DNA of 64,000 nt from Litoribacter ruber (lineage in GTDB: Bacteria; Bacteroidota; Bacteroidia; Cytophagales; Cyclobacteriaceae), in contig NZ_JAHBGI010000004.1 in NCBI RefSeq assembly GCF_018500185.1, positions 62,001-126,000 on the forward strand, read 5' to 3'. Every line of letters starts with the position of its first letter. The first letter of the stretch is position 1. The position numbers and the translations under genes were made by a program. Below are positions 38,309 to 47,977 of this stretch, piece by piece. A model generated the notes under the pieces. It saw nothing but the letters and a program-made list of their open reading frames with translations. It did not search any database and was not told the DNA's origin.

Positions 38309-38852
38309 AAAAACATATTTTGAAATTAAAAAGGACAAAAAGTAGAGATGCTTCTTTATTGACTGGCGGTCAAAATGCACGTAAGATACAGTAAGTCAAT
38401 AGGATTAAAACGCTATACTTCAATGTTAACTTTTATGTTTTGGGCCAATTTGAGCACTGTGAAGATTTTTTAAAAAATTCGAAAAAAGTTTTCAACTGGT
38501 TTTTTGAACCAATTATTGACCTTAAGTCAAGAAAACTTAATACTAAGATTGTCATGCGTTATAGACTGAAAATTAGAATGTTAAACGGAAACTTTAAGTA
38601 AAACAACTGAAAATCAGGTGGATGATTTAATCAAGTTAAGTGGAGTATTTAATTGATAATTTTGAGGCGTTCAATTTTGGAAATATCAGTTTTCAATAAT
38701 CTTGTGATTTTTACCTTATTTTATTTGAAATTTACCAATTAAATATTAGGATAATTATAATAGGTCATTTGCGGATAGTGAGGAGGCAGATATTGTTCTG
38801 GTCCTGAGTGATAAAATATAGAGTGGTATTTTTATTAAAAGTATTTCTTCCT

Positions 38853-38860
38853 TATATTTG
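38853..38860 (+). promoter_or_regulatory. -7 promoter element of rplU-rpmA
   Basis: TATATTTG is an exact consensus match, 37 bases before the rplU ATG. No clear -33 TTG. Confidence 0.6.
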
Positions 38861-38897
38861 CACCTCAATTTGATAAAAAGTCTTTTATATCAACATT

Positions 38898-39209
38898 ATG
38901 TACGCAATAGTTAACATAGCAGGAAAGCAGTTCAAAGTAACTAAAGATCAATACATCTACGCACCAAAAATGCAGGGTGATGTTGACGCTTCCGTTGAAT
39001 TTGATCAGGTCTTGTTGGCAGACGACAATGGCACTGTATCAATCGGCGCTCCACTACTAGGAGGCGCCAAGGTATCAGGAAAAATTCTTGGACATGTGAA
39101 GGGTGACAAAGTAATCGTCTTCAAAAAGAAGAGAAGAAAAGGTTACAAGAAGAAAAACGGTCACAGACAAGATTACACCAAAATACTTATTGAAAATATT
39201 TCACTATAA
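38898..39209 (+). CDS. rplU: 50S ribosomal protein L21
   Basis: Binds 23S rRNA in the large subunit. The 103-residue protein starts MYAIVNIAGKQFKVTKDQYI and ends with the basic KKKRRKGYKKKNGHRQDYT signature of L21. Followed 37 bases later by rpmA, the near-universal rplU-rpmA pair. No obg follows, since obg is at 5.7 kb in this genome. Confidence 0.98.
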   Translation: MYAIVNIAGKQFKVTKDQYIYAPKMQGDVDASVEFDQVLLADDNGTVSIGAPLLGGAKVSGKILGHVKGDKVIVFKKKRRKGYKKKNGHRQDYTKILIENISL

Positions 39210-39246
39210 GATTATAGCGTAGTTATAATCCAAAACATTAAAAGTT

Positions 39247-39507
39247 ATGGCTCACAAGAAAGGTGTCGGTAGTTCGAAAAACGGTAGAGAATCCCACAGT
39301 AAGAGGCTTGGCGTTAAGAAATTTGGCGGCGAGGCAGTTATTGCTGGAAACATCATCGTAAGACAAAGAGGTACTAAGCATCATCCAGGTGAGAACGTTG
39401 GTCTTGGAAAAGATCATACGCTTTTCGCAACTGTTGATGGCAAAGTACAATTCAGAAAGAAATTTGACGGTAAATCTTATGTAAGTGTTGTGCCTGCTGA
39501 GGCTTAA
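39247..39507 (+). CDS. rpmA: 50S ribosomal protein L27
   Basis: L27 reaches the peptidyl-transferase centre with its N-terminal tail. The 86-residue protein begins [20 protein letters not shown]; the tail is directly exposed after the initiator Met and shows no Firmicutes-type cleavable extension. Contains the conserved [19 protein letters not shown] block. Second gene of the rplU operon, ended by a terminator. Confidence 0.98.
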   Translation: MAHKKGVGSSKNGRESHSKRLGVKKFGGEAVIAGNIIVRQRGTKHHPGENVGLGKDHTLFATVDGKVQFRKKFDGKSYVSVVPAEA

Positions 39508-39531
39508 TGCACACAAAGATTTTATTTTAAG

Positions 39532-39564
39532 AAGCCTTCTTCCTTTTGGGAGAAGGCTTTTTTA
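39532..39564 (+). terminator. Terminator after rpmA
   Basis: 12-bp stem (39532-39543 with 39548-39559, one G-U pair) and TTTT loop, followed by a T run. Confidence 0.92.
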
Positions 39565-39703
39565 TGATCCATGGTTCAGAAATTAGAATGAAGTACGTGC
39601 TCGGATAAGGTCTTGAAAAAAGAATAAAACCACAGATGTAAAAAAGATTTTTTGGGATCGAAACTTTGGGCAGCTTGAGGGATAGACTAATATAATTGTT
39701 CCC

Positions 39704-42421
39704 ATGAAAAAGATTTGTTTATTTCTTTTGATTGCCCTCATGTCCTTCCAGGGGTTTTCCCAACAGAAAACCCTGCAGCTGGAGGACTACAAGCGCTGGT
39801 CGAGAATCGTGCAACCGGTTTTGGCAGATGACGGCAGCTGGTTTGCCTACTCGCTTCGCCCAAATGGTGGGGATGATACCTTGCACCTGAAAAACATTGC
39901 TACAGATAATATCGAAAGATTCGAAAATGGATCCAACCCGATTTTTTCTTCCGATGTGCAGCATTTTGCCTTTTTTACCCAACCCGGAAAGAAAAAGTCT
40001 GAAGAGTTGAAGAAAGAAAAGAAGCCCGTTACCAAAACGGCTTTTCTTAAATCCCTTGGAAATGGGAAAACTTTTGAAGTTAGCCGTGCCGATAAGATGG
40101 AGTTTTCCGAAGATGGGAAATTCTGGGCTGTGCATAGAACTAAACCTGAGGGGAAAAAAAACTCCCATAAGGGTTCCGACTTAGTAATCCATGACTTGGA
40201 ATCGGGTAATGTCATGACCCTGGGAAATGTGGAGGAGTTTTCGTTCAACAAGCGCTCAGATAAGTTGGCCTATACTGTTTCTGCTGAGGATAAAATCGGG
40301 AATGGTGTCTTTTTGCTTGACCTTCACAACCGATCCACTCAGGTATTGGATGCCGAAAAGAGCGATTATAAACACCTTGTATGGGATGACCATAGGGCCG
40401 ATAGGAAGGAATGGGGTTCTAAGGGCAAAACTCTGGCATTTTTGAAAGGAGTAGCCGATGATTCTTTAATCCATACCGCCTATGATTTGCTTGTATTTGC
40501 CAACTTGGATAACTCTCCCAATAAACACCAGCTTGAAAAAGACAATACTGCATTGGCTGACTTGGTGATAAGCGACCTTTCCAGAGTCTACTTTCAGGAA
40601 AATGGTAAGGGAGTTTGGGTAGGCTTGAAACAGCAGGAGGCCAAAGTGAAAATGAGCAAGGACACTATTCCCAATGTGGATGTGTGGCACCATAAGGACG
40701 ATCGAATCCAATCTGTACAAATGGTGAGAGCTGAGCGCAACCGCAGAAATACAGACACAGGCCTGTTTGATTTTGAAAAAGGGACTCTAACCCAGCTTAC
40801 TGATCACCCCGATCAGTCTCTCGTGATGAGCAACCATAACAGATACCTGATCAAAAGAGATGAAAAGCCTTATGTGAGTGATATCAACTGGGGCGTGTCT
40901 CCTGCGGATCTCTACAGGGTCGATGTTTCTTCTGGTGATGAGAAAATGATTGAAGAGGAAATCAACCGGCCATTGGAGGTTTCGCCAAATGGCAGGTTTT
41001 ACATTTACCAAAAGGATTCTGCTCTAATTGTGTATGATTTGGAAAATGACAGAAAGGTGAATGTTTCTGAAAAAGCAGATGTGAGTTTTATGAATATGGA
41101 TCACCCTTACCCGCACGAAAACCCACCTTACGGCGTAGCCGGATGGACTAAGGATGAAAATCATGTGATCGTAAACCATGAATTTGACCTTTGGCTTTTA
41201 GCACTTGATGGTTCTTCCGCAGAGAACCTTACAAAAATTGGAACGGATAAGGAAATAAGATTCAGACTTGCCAATCTCGAAAGGGAGGAAAAATGGGTGG
41301 ATTTGGACAAGACTATCATTTTGACGGCGTACGGCGAATGGACCAAAAAAAGTGGGTTTTACGCTTTGGAAAAGGGCAAAGAACCAAGTGAATTGGTTTA
41401 TGATGATGCCATGTTCGGCTCGGCACAAAAAGCTAGGAATACTGAAAAGGTGGTATTTACCCGGCAGACTTTTACGGAATTCCCTGATTATCACCTTGCT
41501 GATATGCGATTTGGAAAGCCTAAAAAGTTGACAAACGCAAACCCCCAGCATGCCGAATACGCTTGGGGAAAAAGGAAATTGGTTGATTTTGAAAATGGCA
41601 GGGGAGACAAGTTACAGGGAACGCTTACCTTACCAGCCAATTATGAAGAGGGGAAAAGCTATCCTACCATCATCTATTTCTATGAGAAAATGTCGGACAG
41701 GCATCACCAGTATTCTATGCCAGTATATGATGATAGGCCCCACATGTCCACCTACGCCAGTAATGGTTACATGGTCTTCATGCCTGATAATGTCTATGAA
41801 GAAGGCCGCCCCGGTACCAGTGCACTCGACGGTATTACCTCAGCGGCCAATAAGCTCATTGAGCTTGGCTATGCTGACGCAGATAGGATTGGCCTTCAGG
41901 GACACAGCTGGAGCGGTTATCAGACCTCTTTTATTCTCACCAAAACAGATATGTTTAAATGCATTGTAACTGGGGCTCCGCCTACCAACCTTGAGAGTTT
42001 TTATAACAACATATATGGAAGTTCCGGGACTGTGCACCACGGGATCATGGAAATCGGCCAGGTAAGGATGGGGAGGGGGGTAACCCCTTGGACCCACCGG
42101 GAGGATTATCAGCGTGAAAATCCCATGTTCCACATTCAAAACATAAACACTCCTTTTCTGATTTTGCATGGCACCAAGGATGGTGCAGTGGATTGGGCTC
42201 AGGGACTGGAGCTTTACAATGCGGCAAGAAGAATGGGCAAAGAAGTGATTTTCCTTTCTTACCCCAATGAGGGGCATCATTTAACCAACGAGGCCAATCA
42301 GAAAGATTTCCAGGTTAGGATGAAGGAATATTTTGACCATTATCTCATGGACAAAGAGGCTCCTACTTGGATGGAGTCAGGAGTTCCCCACTCACAAAAG
42401 CTATATGAAATGGCAGAATAG
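39704..42421 (+). CDS. S9-family (prolyl oligopeptidase-like) serine peptidase, exported
   Basis: A 905-residue exported peptidase. A signal peptide (1-19, ending GFSQ) is followed by a beta-propeller-like region to about 640 and a C-terminal alpha/beta hydrolase domain. The catalytic Ser is in GHSWSGYQ, the Asp in LHGTKDGAVDW and the His in NEGHHLTNE. Such enzymes cleave short peptides in the periplasm; specificity cannot be read. The ATG follows a short leader. It ends at a hairpin shared with the facing cytochrome gene. Confidence 0.93.
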   Translation: MKKICLFLLIALMSFQGFSQQKTLQLEDYKRWSRIVQPVLADDGSWFAYSLRPNGGDDTLHLKNIATDNIERFENGSNPIFSSDVQHFAFFTQPGKKKSEELKKEKKPVTKTAFLKSLGNGKTFEVSRADKMEFSEDGKFWAVHRTKPEGKKNSHKGSDLVIHDLESGNVMTLGNVEEFSFNKRSDKLAYTVSAEDKIGNGVFLLDLHNRSTQVLDAEKSDYKHLVWDDHRADRKEWGSKGKTLAFLKGVADDSLIHTAYDLLVFANLDNSPNKHQLEKDNTALADLVISDLSRVYFQENGKGVWVGLKQQEAKVKMSKDTIPNVDVWHHKDDRIQSVQMVRAERNRRNTDTGLFDFEKGTLTQLTDHPDQSLVMSNHNRYLIKRDEKPYVSDINWGVSPADLYRVDVSSGDEKMIEEEINRPLEVSPNGRFYIYQKDSALIVYDLENDRKVNVSEKADVSFMNMDHPYPHENPPYGVAGWTKDENHVIVNHEFDLWLLALDGSSAENLTKIGTDKEIRFRLANLEREEKWVDLDKTIILTAYGEWTKKSGFYALEKGKEPSELVYDDAMFGSAQKARNTEKVVFTRQTFTEFPDYHLADMRFGKPKKLTNANPQHAEYAWGKRKLVDFENGRGDKLQGTLTLPANYEEGKSYPTIIYFYEKMSDRHHQYSMPVYDDRPHMSTYASNGYMVFMPDNVYEEGRPGTSALDGITSAANKLIELGYADADRIGLQGHSWSGYQTSFILTKTDMFKCIVTGAPPTNLESFYNNIYGSSGTVHHGIMEIGQVRMGRGVTPWTHREDYQRENPMFHIQNINTPFLILHGTKDGAVDWAQGLELYNAARRMGKEVIFLSYPNEGHHLTNEANQKDFQVRMKEYFDHYLMDKEAPTWMESGVPHSQKLYEMAE

Positions 42422-42458
42422 AATTAAGGCAGTCTCACAAGTTGAGACTGCCTTAATT
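42422..42458. terminator. Bidirectional terminator between the S9 peptidase and cytochrome genes
   Basis: Perfect 16-bp stem (42422-42437 with 42443-42458), 5-base loop, T run on the plus side. The minus-strand gene's stop is at 42460, directly beside it. Confidence 0.92.
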
Positions 42459-42459
42459 T

Positions 42460-43434
42460 TTATGGTGCAGGAGTGTAGCGTTCCACTTTGTTTTTTACCG
42501 GCTTTAAAGACTGTAGGTAAGTGTATATTGCTCCTAGATCTTCTTCTGTCATATCTGCGTACATTAACCAAGGCATAATGGTTTGGAATTCTCCGGGTTG
42601 TACTTTTGCTAAAGTTACAGTAGTCGAGGAAAAGCTCTTGAATTTTTGGATAAAATCCTCTTTGGTCCAACTTTTCAAACCCGTCTCATCCGGGGTTAGG
42701 TTTGCCGACCTCACCACCGCACCATCTGGGAACATCATTTCCCTCCCTCCGGCCAAGTATTCACCTACAAATTTTCCGTCTCGAAAGTCCGTATGGCACT
42801 CATTACAAGCGGCGGCATTGACCATGTAGCGCCCATATTCAATCACATCGTCAGGTTGGGGTTTTTTCTCAAAAGCGGCATTTTTGGGAATAGTCCGCAT
42901 GATCAGGTTCATGGGAAAATCAGCTTTTGATTTGGGGTGGTTGGTCTCAATAGGGGGGACGGAGCGAATGTAGGCGATCACAGCCTTGATATCCTCCTCA
43001 TCCATTTTGCCGAAATTGTGATAAGGCATGATGGGGAAAATGGGGTTTCCATCCTTTTTGACCCCAGTGGTGATCAGTCTAAATAGCTCCCCGTCCGTCC
43101 AATCACCTATTCCGGCAGGGGTAATGTTGGGGGAAATGAATACTCCGGGTAAACCCAAGGTTTGATCGAAAATCTCCCCTCCGGCCAATTCGGTGCCCGG
43201 GTGTGGGGGTGCAGCGAAAATACTGAAATCTCTTTGGCTATGACAGTCCACGCACATCATTACGTGGGTAGCCAAATACCTGCCTTTTTCGACCTGTTCC
43301 GCATTGAGATCTACGGTCAGTTCGGGAGCGGCATCAACTCTGGGTAAAGCTATGGAAATATAGGCAACCACTGCTATCAGAATTACAAACAACCCAGAAA
43401 TCACAAAAGCAAAGATTTTTAATATCTTGTTCAT
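42460..43434 (-). CDS. Diheme c-type cytochrome, membrane-anchored
   Basis: A 324-residue protein with one N-terminal hydrophobic helix (about 7-29; signal anchor) and two cytochrome c domains. Heme-binding motifs are CVDCH (about 61-65) and CNECH (about 212-216); Met ligand candidates follow each. It is an electron carrier facing the periplasm, likely feeding a terminal oxidase or a dehydrogenase. No oxidase genes adjoin. Confidence 0.92.
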   Translation of the reverse strand: MNKILKIFAFVISGLFVILIAVVAYISIALPRVDAAPELTVDLNAEQVEKGRYLATHVMMCVDCHSQRDFSIFAAPPHPGTELAGGEIFDQTLGLPGVFISPNITPAGIGDWTDGELFRLITTGVKKDGNPIFPIMPYHNFGKMDEEDIKAVIAYIRSVPPIETNHPKSKADFPMNLIMRTIPKNAAFEKKPQPDDVIEYGRYMVNAAACNECHTDFRDGKFVGEYLAGGREMMFPDGAVVRSANLTPDETGLKSWTKEDFIQKFKSFSSTTVTLAKVQPGEFQTIMPWLMYADMTEEDLGAIYTYLQSLKPVKNKVERYTPAP

Positions 43435-43530
43435 AGGTATAAGGGTTTAAAAGTGTACATGGTACAAATTTCAATAAAAAAATCCGATATAGCTATGAAA
43501 ATCAGAAGGTTAACATGGCGTTGGGCGAAA

Positions 43531-43555
43531 AAAAAGCGGGGAAATTTCCCCGCTT
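43531..43555 (-). terminator. Terminator after the baeRF gene
   Basis: 22-base palindrome (43534-43555, 11-bp arms with the central bases forming the loop), preceded on the plus strand by A-rich sequence that gives U's on the minus transcript. Confidence 0.75.
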
Positions 43556-43561
43556 AATAAT

Positions 43562-44740
43562 TTATAATTCGTATCTCAATGTCCCTGCAATTAAAGCCGA
43601 ATCCGGCATATGCTCAGGGTCTACCAGGTAAACCTTTCCGCCGTTTTCTTTCACCTTAACAGCTGCCAGGTCTATTAGGCAGTGGTTGTTTCCGTCAGGG
43701 TCATCGTCAAAGCTGAGTTTGTAATTATTCTCATCATAGGTACCCCAAAGGTGCTTATGCTTCTGGCTTACCAAAAGCGTATCCACTCCACCTGTGATGG
43801 AGGCCTTGATCAATTTTGCATAATCATTAGAAACGGCGAGGTTTTTTGAAGCCTTGAAGCCAAAATCCTCTTTGCGGTCCTTTTTTTCCTTTTCAAAGTG
43901 AGGCTCGGCAATGGCCCAGGCTTTCTGGTGAAGCTCCCGGTGATCAGCGTTTTTAACATTGAATTGGGCGCCTGATACGTGTCCTTCCATCAAGTGGTGG
44001 TATTTGGAGGCCTGACGGAAAAGTGGAATCAGGTAATCCACACCAGCAAGGTATAGTGGTAGCGGATGCTGGTTCAAGATCGGCTCGAGCATATTGGTCA
44101 TGCGGTGGAAATAGTTGAGGATGGTGACCTTTTTTTCCTCATCGGAGCCCTTGGCATGCCCATGGAACATTGCTCCGGCCTTTCCTACGCCCCCCTGTCC
44201 CTGCAGGCTTTCCTGATTTTCGTCCTCCTCTTCCTCAGCGGTAAAAGAAACGGCCACTTCCTCTGGATCAAGCTCGATTTCATTCATCGTGTTTCGTGTT
44301 GCCTCAAACAGTCTGATTCTATCCAAGTTGAGAAGCAGTACGTAAAAACGGCCATCGCCGGTTAGTTCTGGAATTAGCGGCAAGAGGAATGGCCTTTTAC
44401 CGACAAAGTGCATTCCCTTGTCCAAATTGATTGGAAGGCGATAAAATTCAGCCTTACCATCTATGATGTAATAGGCAAGCATGTCCGAGTTGTATTTCCA
44501 GAAATCATAATCTTCCAACAGTTCATAGCCAGGTTTGAGAAACTTCTCGATATCTTCTTCCTCCATCTTGCAAATGTTCTTTAAGTCATTTTCGGTGGCG
44601 GCGAGTTGGTTTTTGAAATGCGTTTTGTCGGCCTGATAGCTATCTGTGCTTTTTTGGCTGGTCGGAATATAAATGGAAACCACGCATTCCCCGCTGGTTT
44701 TGGCAAGATTTTCGAAATGGTTGTTGTGGAATATTTTCAT
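43562..44740 (-). CDS. Bacterial archaeo-eukaryotic release factor-like protein (baeRF, family 7 type)
   Basis: A 392-residue cytoplasmic protein with the eRF1-like fold pattern of the baeRF families: an N-terminal domain with VVSIYIPTSQKSTDSYQADK (about 20-39), a central LLLNLDRIRLFEATR segment, and a C-terminal part with PLYLAGVDYLIPLFRQAS and GGVDTLLVSQ. Other baeRF proteins were predicted by comparative genomics to act on stalled or hibernating ribosomes. It is divergently transcribed from an HPF gene 133 bases away. A catalytic GGQ is not seen, so peptide release in the eRF1 sense is unlikely by the usual mechanism. Confidence 0.7.
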   Translation of the reverse strand: MKIFHNNHFENLAKTSGECVVSIYIPTSQKSTDSYQADKTHFKNQLAATENDLKNICKMEEEDIEKFLKPGYELLEDYDFWKYNSDMLAYYIIDGKAEFYRLPINLDKGMHFVGKRPFLLPLIPELTGDGRFYVLLLNLDRIRLFEATRNTMNEIELDPEEVAVSFTAEEEEDENQESLQGQGGVGKAGAMFHGHAKGSDEEKKVTILNYFHRMTNMLEPILNQHPLPLYLAGVDYLIPLFRQASKYHHLMEGHVSGAQFNVKNADHRELHQKAWAIAEPHFEKEKKDRKEDFGFKASKNLAVSNDYAKLIKASITGGVDTLLVSQKHKHLWGTYDENNYKLSFDDDPDGNNHCLIDLAAVKVKENGGKVYLVDPEHMPDSALIAGTLRYEL

Positions 44741-44873
44741 AAGGTTGGAAAATTTTAGGTTTACTTGGTTAAAGTGATCTAAAAAGATTCAATTGAATTA
44801 TTTAAATTTAAACAAAAACCCTGCCTATAAAGGTTTTTAAAAAACAGCACTTTTAATCAAAATAATAACATTT

Positions 44874-45179
44874 ATGAACTACACTGAGAATTACAAAGGC
44901 ATTAAAATAGACGTCCAAGCGGTTAATTTGGAAATTGGCGACGCGGTGCAACAGGAAGTCAGGGCTTCTATAGACAAGCTTTTGAGGTTTACCCAAGAGA
45001 TTAATTGGGTTGATGTTTATTTTAAAACTGAAGGATCAAATGGACAAGACCACAAGGTGGGTATGAAAGTGGGCATCCCGGGGCCGGATGTGTTTGCCGA
45101 AGAGGATGGAGAGCATTACGTACCCATGTTGAAAAATGTAACAGACAAGTTGGTTAGGCAATTGCAGAAAAATAAATAA
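44874..45179 (+). CDS. hpf: HPF/RaiA-type ribosome hibernation factor (short form)
   Basis: Binds the 30S decoding centre when growth stops. The 101-residue protein matches the short form: NYKGIKIDVQAVNLEIGD at the N-terminus, and DHKVGMKVGIPGPDVFAEEDG, the conserved block. It lacks the long C-terminal dimerisation domain. It is divergent from the baeRF gene with a shared upstream region, and closes at its own terminator. The naming is by family, not by experiment. Confidence 0.92.
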   Translation: MNYTENYKGIKIDVQAVNLEIGDAVQQEVRASIDKLLRFTQEINWVDVYFKTEGSNGQDHKVGMKVGIPGPDVFAEEDGEHYVPMLKNVTDKLVRQLQKNK

Positions 45180-45211
45180 TTGGCTGCCAGTTTCTTAAAT
45201 TGTAATATAAT

Positions 45212-45237
45212 AAGGAGGGTTAATCGCCCTCCTTTTG
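45212..45237 (+). terminator. Terminator after hpf
   Basis: 8-bp stem (45212-45219 with 45227-45234), 7-base loop, T run. Confidence 0.85.
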
Positions 45238-45333
45238 TGTTTTTTAACTTTTGATAAGAAATGGCCTATTTTGATTTAGCAATTCATTGCTTATATTGGA
45301 TAAAATAAATCCCAGAATTTTATCCAATATTTT

Positions 45334-47916
45334 ATGAATCTATTCAAAAGCACTTCCTTCGCTGTGCTGGTAGCAGCTGGACTTATGTTCGCGCCCCAGG
45401 ATACCCAAGCGCAGTGGTTGAAGAAAAAGAAGGCTGAGACTACCACCCCGGTAGCAGCAACTCCCGAGAAGAAAAGTGACAAAAAATCCATTGACGAGTT
45501 GGTCAAAGGCCATAAAAAGATCGAGGGACTTTTCACTTTTTACCAAGACACCACCAGTGGTGAATTGAAAATGTTGGTCACCAAGGAGCAACTTGGCAAG
45601 GAGTTTATTTACTTTAGCCAGATTGCCGATGGTGTCACCGAGGCCGCTGCATTCCGTGGTGCCTATAAGGACTCCAAAATCTTCAAGGTGGAGAAATATT
45701 TCAACAAGCTTGAATTTGTATCCCAAAACACCTCGCATTATTTTGACCCAGAAAACCCCTTGAGCAGATCTGCTGATGCCAATATCAGCCATGGGGTGAT
45801 GGCCTCCATGAAAATTGAGGGAAGTGATGATGAAAAAGGTCTCTACCTCATCAAAGCGGACAACCTTTTCCTAAAAGAAACTTTCTCTGATATCAAGCCC
45901 CCATCTTACCCAGGCCAATCTCCTTTGGCCTTCAAATTAGGGAATCTCGATGGGGATAAGACCAAAGTCTTGGCAGTAAGAAACTATGATCTGAATTCTG
46001 ACTTGGCTGTTGAGTATGTATTCACAAACCAAGGCGTGATAAATGGCGGGTCCAGTGCCGTTACCGATGGACGCAATGTGAGTATCAAAGTGTACCACAG
46101 TTTGATTGAAATGCCAGATAACGGATATCAGCCAAGATATGATGATCCGCGTGTGGGTTACTTTACGACCGAAGTGACCGATATGACTTCCAGTTCTGCT
46201 ACCCCTTATCGCGATTTGATTCACCGTTGGGACTTGAGGAAAAAAGATCCAAACGCCCAGCTTTCTGAACCGGTAGAGCCAATTGTGTGGTGGATAGAAA
46301 ATTCAACTCCCCATGAGTGGAGGGAAACCATTGCAGAGGCTGTTTTGGAATGGAATAAAGCCTTTGAGCAGGCAGGTTTCAAAAATGCTATAGAAGTGAA
46401 AGTACAGCCTAACGATGCCGATTGGGATGCCGGAGATATCAGATACAATGTGCTCCGCTGGACAAGTTCGCCAAATCCTCCATTTGGCGGTTATGGCCCG
46501 AGCTTTGTCAACCCAAGAACCGGGCAGATTTTAGGATCCGATATTATGCTTGAGTTCGTGTACCATACCAATAGGGTAGTGATGGATAAAATTTTCAATG
46601 ACCTGACAGTGTTTGAAAATGATCAGATGCAAGGCAATGACCCCCACCTTTATTGCGTGGCTGGCCACCAGATGCAGCATAACATGATGTTTGGCCAGGC
46701 GGTTTTGATGGCCTCTGGAGCTTCTGACATGGAGATGGTGGGCATGCGCAAGGAAGCCATGGCGGAATTGCTAATGCACGAGGTAGGTCATACTTTGGGG
46801 CTTAACCATAACATGAAAGCCAGTCAGCTTTACTCACCAGAGGAACTTAAGGATGGCAATTTTACCAAAGGGAAAGCTCTATCCGGTTCCGTGATGGACT
46901 ATTTGGCAATCAACGTCAATAAGGACAAGGAGAAACAAGGTCACTTTTTCTCCACCACCGTGGGGCCATATGATAAATGGGCAATTCAGTTTGGCTATGC
47001 CGATGTGGATGAGGATGGACTGAATAAAATCCTTGCAGAGTCCACAAAGCCGGAGCATATTTTCGGAAATGACGCCGACGATATGAGATCTCCTGGTAAA
47101 GGCATCGATCCAAGGGTGATGATTGGTGACCTTTCCAATGACCAGATTCAATATTCGATTGATAGAATGGACCTGGTGAAGGACATCATGAAGGACGTGA
47201 AGTCTAAATATACCAAAGAAGGCCAATCCTATCATGAGCTTAACCAGGCCTATAATGTTCTGATGGGGCAATATGCAACTGCAGCTGGTGTGGTTTCCAG
47301 GTTTATCGGAGGTGTGTATGTGGACCGCTCGATGGCGGGGCAGGAAGGTGCCAATCAGCCATTCACGCCAGTTAGTATCAAAGATCAGAAAAGAGCCATG
47401 GATGCTCTGGGTAAATATGTTTTTGCACCGGATGCTTTTAATGTTTCAAATGATCTGTACAATTACTTGGCACAACAAAGAAGAGGCTTTAATTTCTTCA
47501 GTGGTCCGGAGGATCCCAAGATCCACAAGCAGGTGCTGAATTATCAGAAAAACGTGCTCAACCACCTGTTGCACCCAAATACTTTACAGAGGATTACTGA
47601 TTCCGAGCTTTATGGGAATGATTACAAATTGGCAAGCTTCATGAACGATCTGACCAAATCCGTTTTTGATGCGGACATAAATAAGAACGTGAATACTTTC
47701 CGCCAAAACCTACAGCTAGAGTATGTAAATTCACTCAAGTCGATGGTATCAAGCGACAGCAATGGGAAGTACAATAACATGGCGAAATCCGCTGCACTTT
47801 ACAACCTGAACTATATCAAAGGCAGGGTAAGTAATGGTGCTGGTGATTTGGCTACCAAAGCGCATAAGGATCACCTTAAGGTATTAATTGATAATACGCT
47901 AAAGGAAATCAAATAA
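45334..47916 (+). CDS. Zinc-dependent metalloprotease, DUF5117/DUF4953 family, exported
   Basis: An 860-residue exported protein with a signal peptide (about 1-26). The middle part has DUF5117-like beta structure. The zinc site is HEVGHTLGLNH with H482, E483, H486 and H492 (HExxHxxGxxH), and M-containing turn sequence follows (GSVMDYLA, about 515-522), typical of metzincin-like peptidases. These large enzymes are common in Cytophagales and thought to degrade proteins in the periplasm or outside. Target unknown. It lies between HPF and a rhomboid protease on the opposite strand. Confidence 0.93.
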   Translation: MNLFKSTSFAVLVAAGLMFAPQDTQAQWLKKKKAETTTPVAATPEKKSDKKSIDELVKGHKKIEGLFTFYQDTTSGELKMLVTKEQLGKEFIYFSQIADGVTEAAAFRGAYKDSKIFKVEKYFNKLEFVSQNTSHYFDPENPLSRSADANISHGVMASMKIEGSDDEKGLYLIKADNLFLKETFSDIKPPSYPGQSPLAFKLGNLDGDKTKVLAVRNYDLNSDLAVEYVFTNQGVINGGSSAVTDGRNVSIKVYHSLIEMPDNGYQPRYDDPRVGYFTTEVTDMTSSSATPYRDLIHRWDLRKKDPNAQLSEPVEPIVWWIENSTPHEWRETIAEAVLEWNKAFEQAGFKNAIEVKVQPNDADWDAGDIRYNVLRWTSSPNPPFGGYGPSFVNPRTGQILGSDIMLEFVYHTNRVVMDKIFNDLTVFENDQMQGNDPHLYCVAGHQMQHNMMFGQAVLMASGASDMEMVGMRKEAMAELLMHEVGHTLGLNHNMKASQLYSPEELKDGNFTKGKALSGSVMDYLAINVNKDKEKQGHFFSTTVGPYDKWAIQFGYADVDEDGLNKILAESTKPEHIFGNDADDMRSPGKGIDPRVMIGDLSNDQIQYSIDRMDLVKDIMKDVKSKYTKEGQSYHELNQAYNVLMGQYATAAGVVSRFIGGVYVDRSMAGQEGANQPFTPVSIKDQKRAMDALGKYVFAPDAFNVSNDLYNYLAQQRRGFNFFSGPEDPKIHKQVLNYQKNVLNHLLHPNTLQRITDSELYGNDYKLASFMNDLTKSVFDADINKNVNTFRQNLQLEYVNSLKSMVSSDSNGKYNNMAKSAALYNLNYIKGRVSNGAGDLATKAHKDHLKVLIDNTLKEIK

Positions 47917-47940
47917 GAAAGTGGATTGGATTTGAAATGA

Positions 47941-47977
47941 AAAAACTACAGGTCAAAATGGCCTGTAGTTTTTTATT
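47941..47977. terminator. Bidirectional terminator overlapping the rhomboid stop
   Basis: 12-bp stem (47941-47952 with 47962-47973) with a T run on the plus side. The stop codon of the minus-strand rhomboid gene (47955-47953) is in the loop. Confidence 0.85.

Larger units (their letters stand above)
38192..38897. other. 706-base gene-free region between nrdB and rplU
   Basis: No credible ORF on either strand. It holds the nrdB leader and promoter (left), the rplU promoter (right), a short hairpin in the nrdB leader (38228-38233 with 38239-38244), an ATTGACT/AGTCAAT inverted repeat (38358-38364 and 38394-38400) and a TTGAC/GTCAA repeat (38516-38530). Composition is AT-rich. The middle 400 bases have no explanation. 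Confidence 0.7.

Noticed and set aside
38192-38330. Cobalamin riboswitch in front of nrdB
   Set aside because: No B12-box-like sequence is present; class Ia reductases do not need it.
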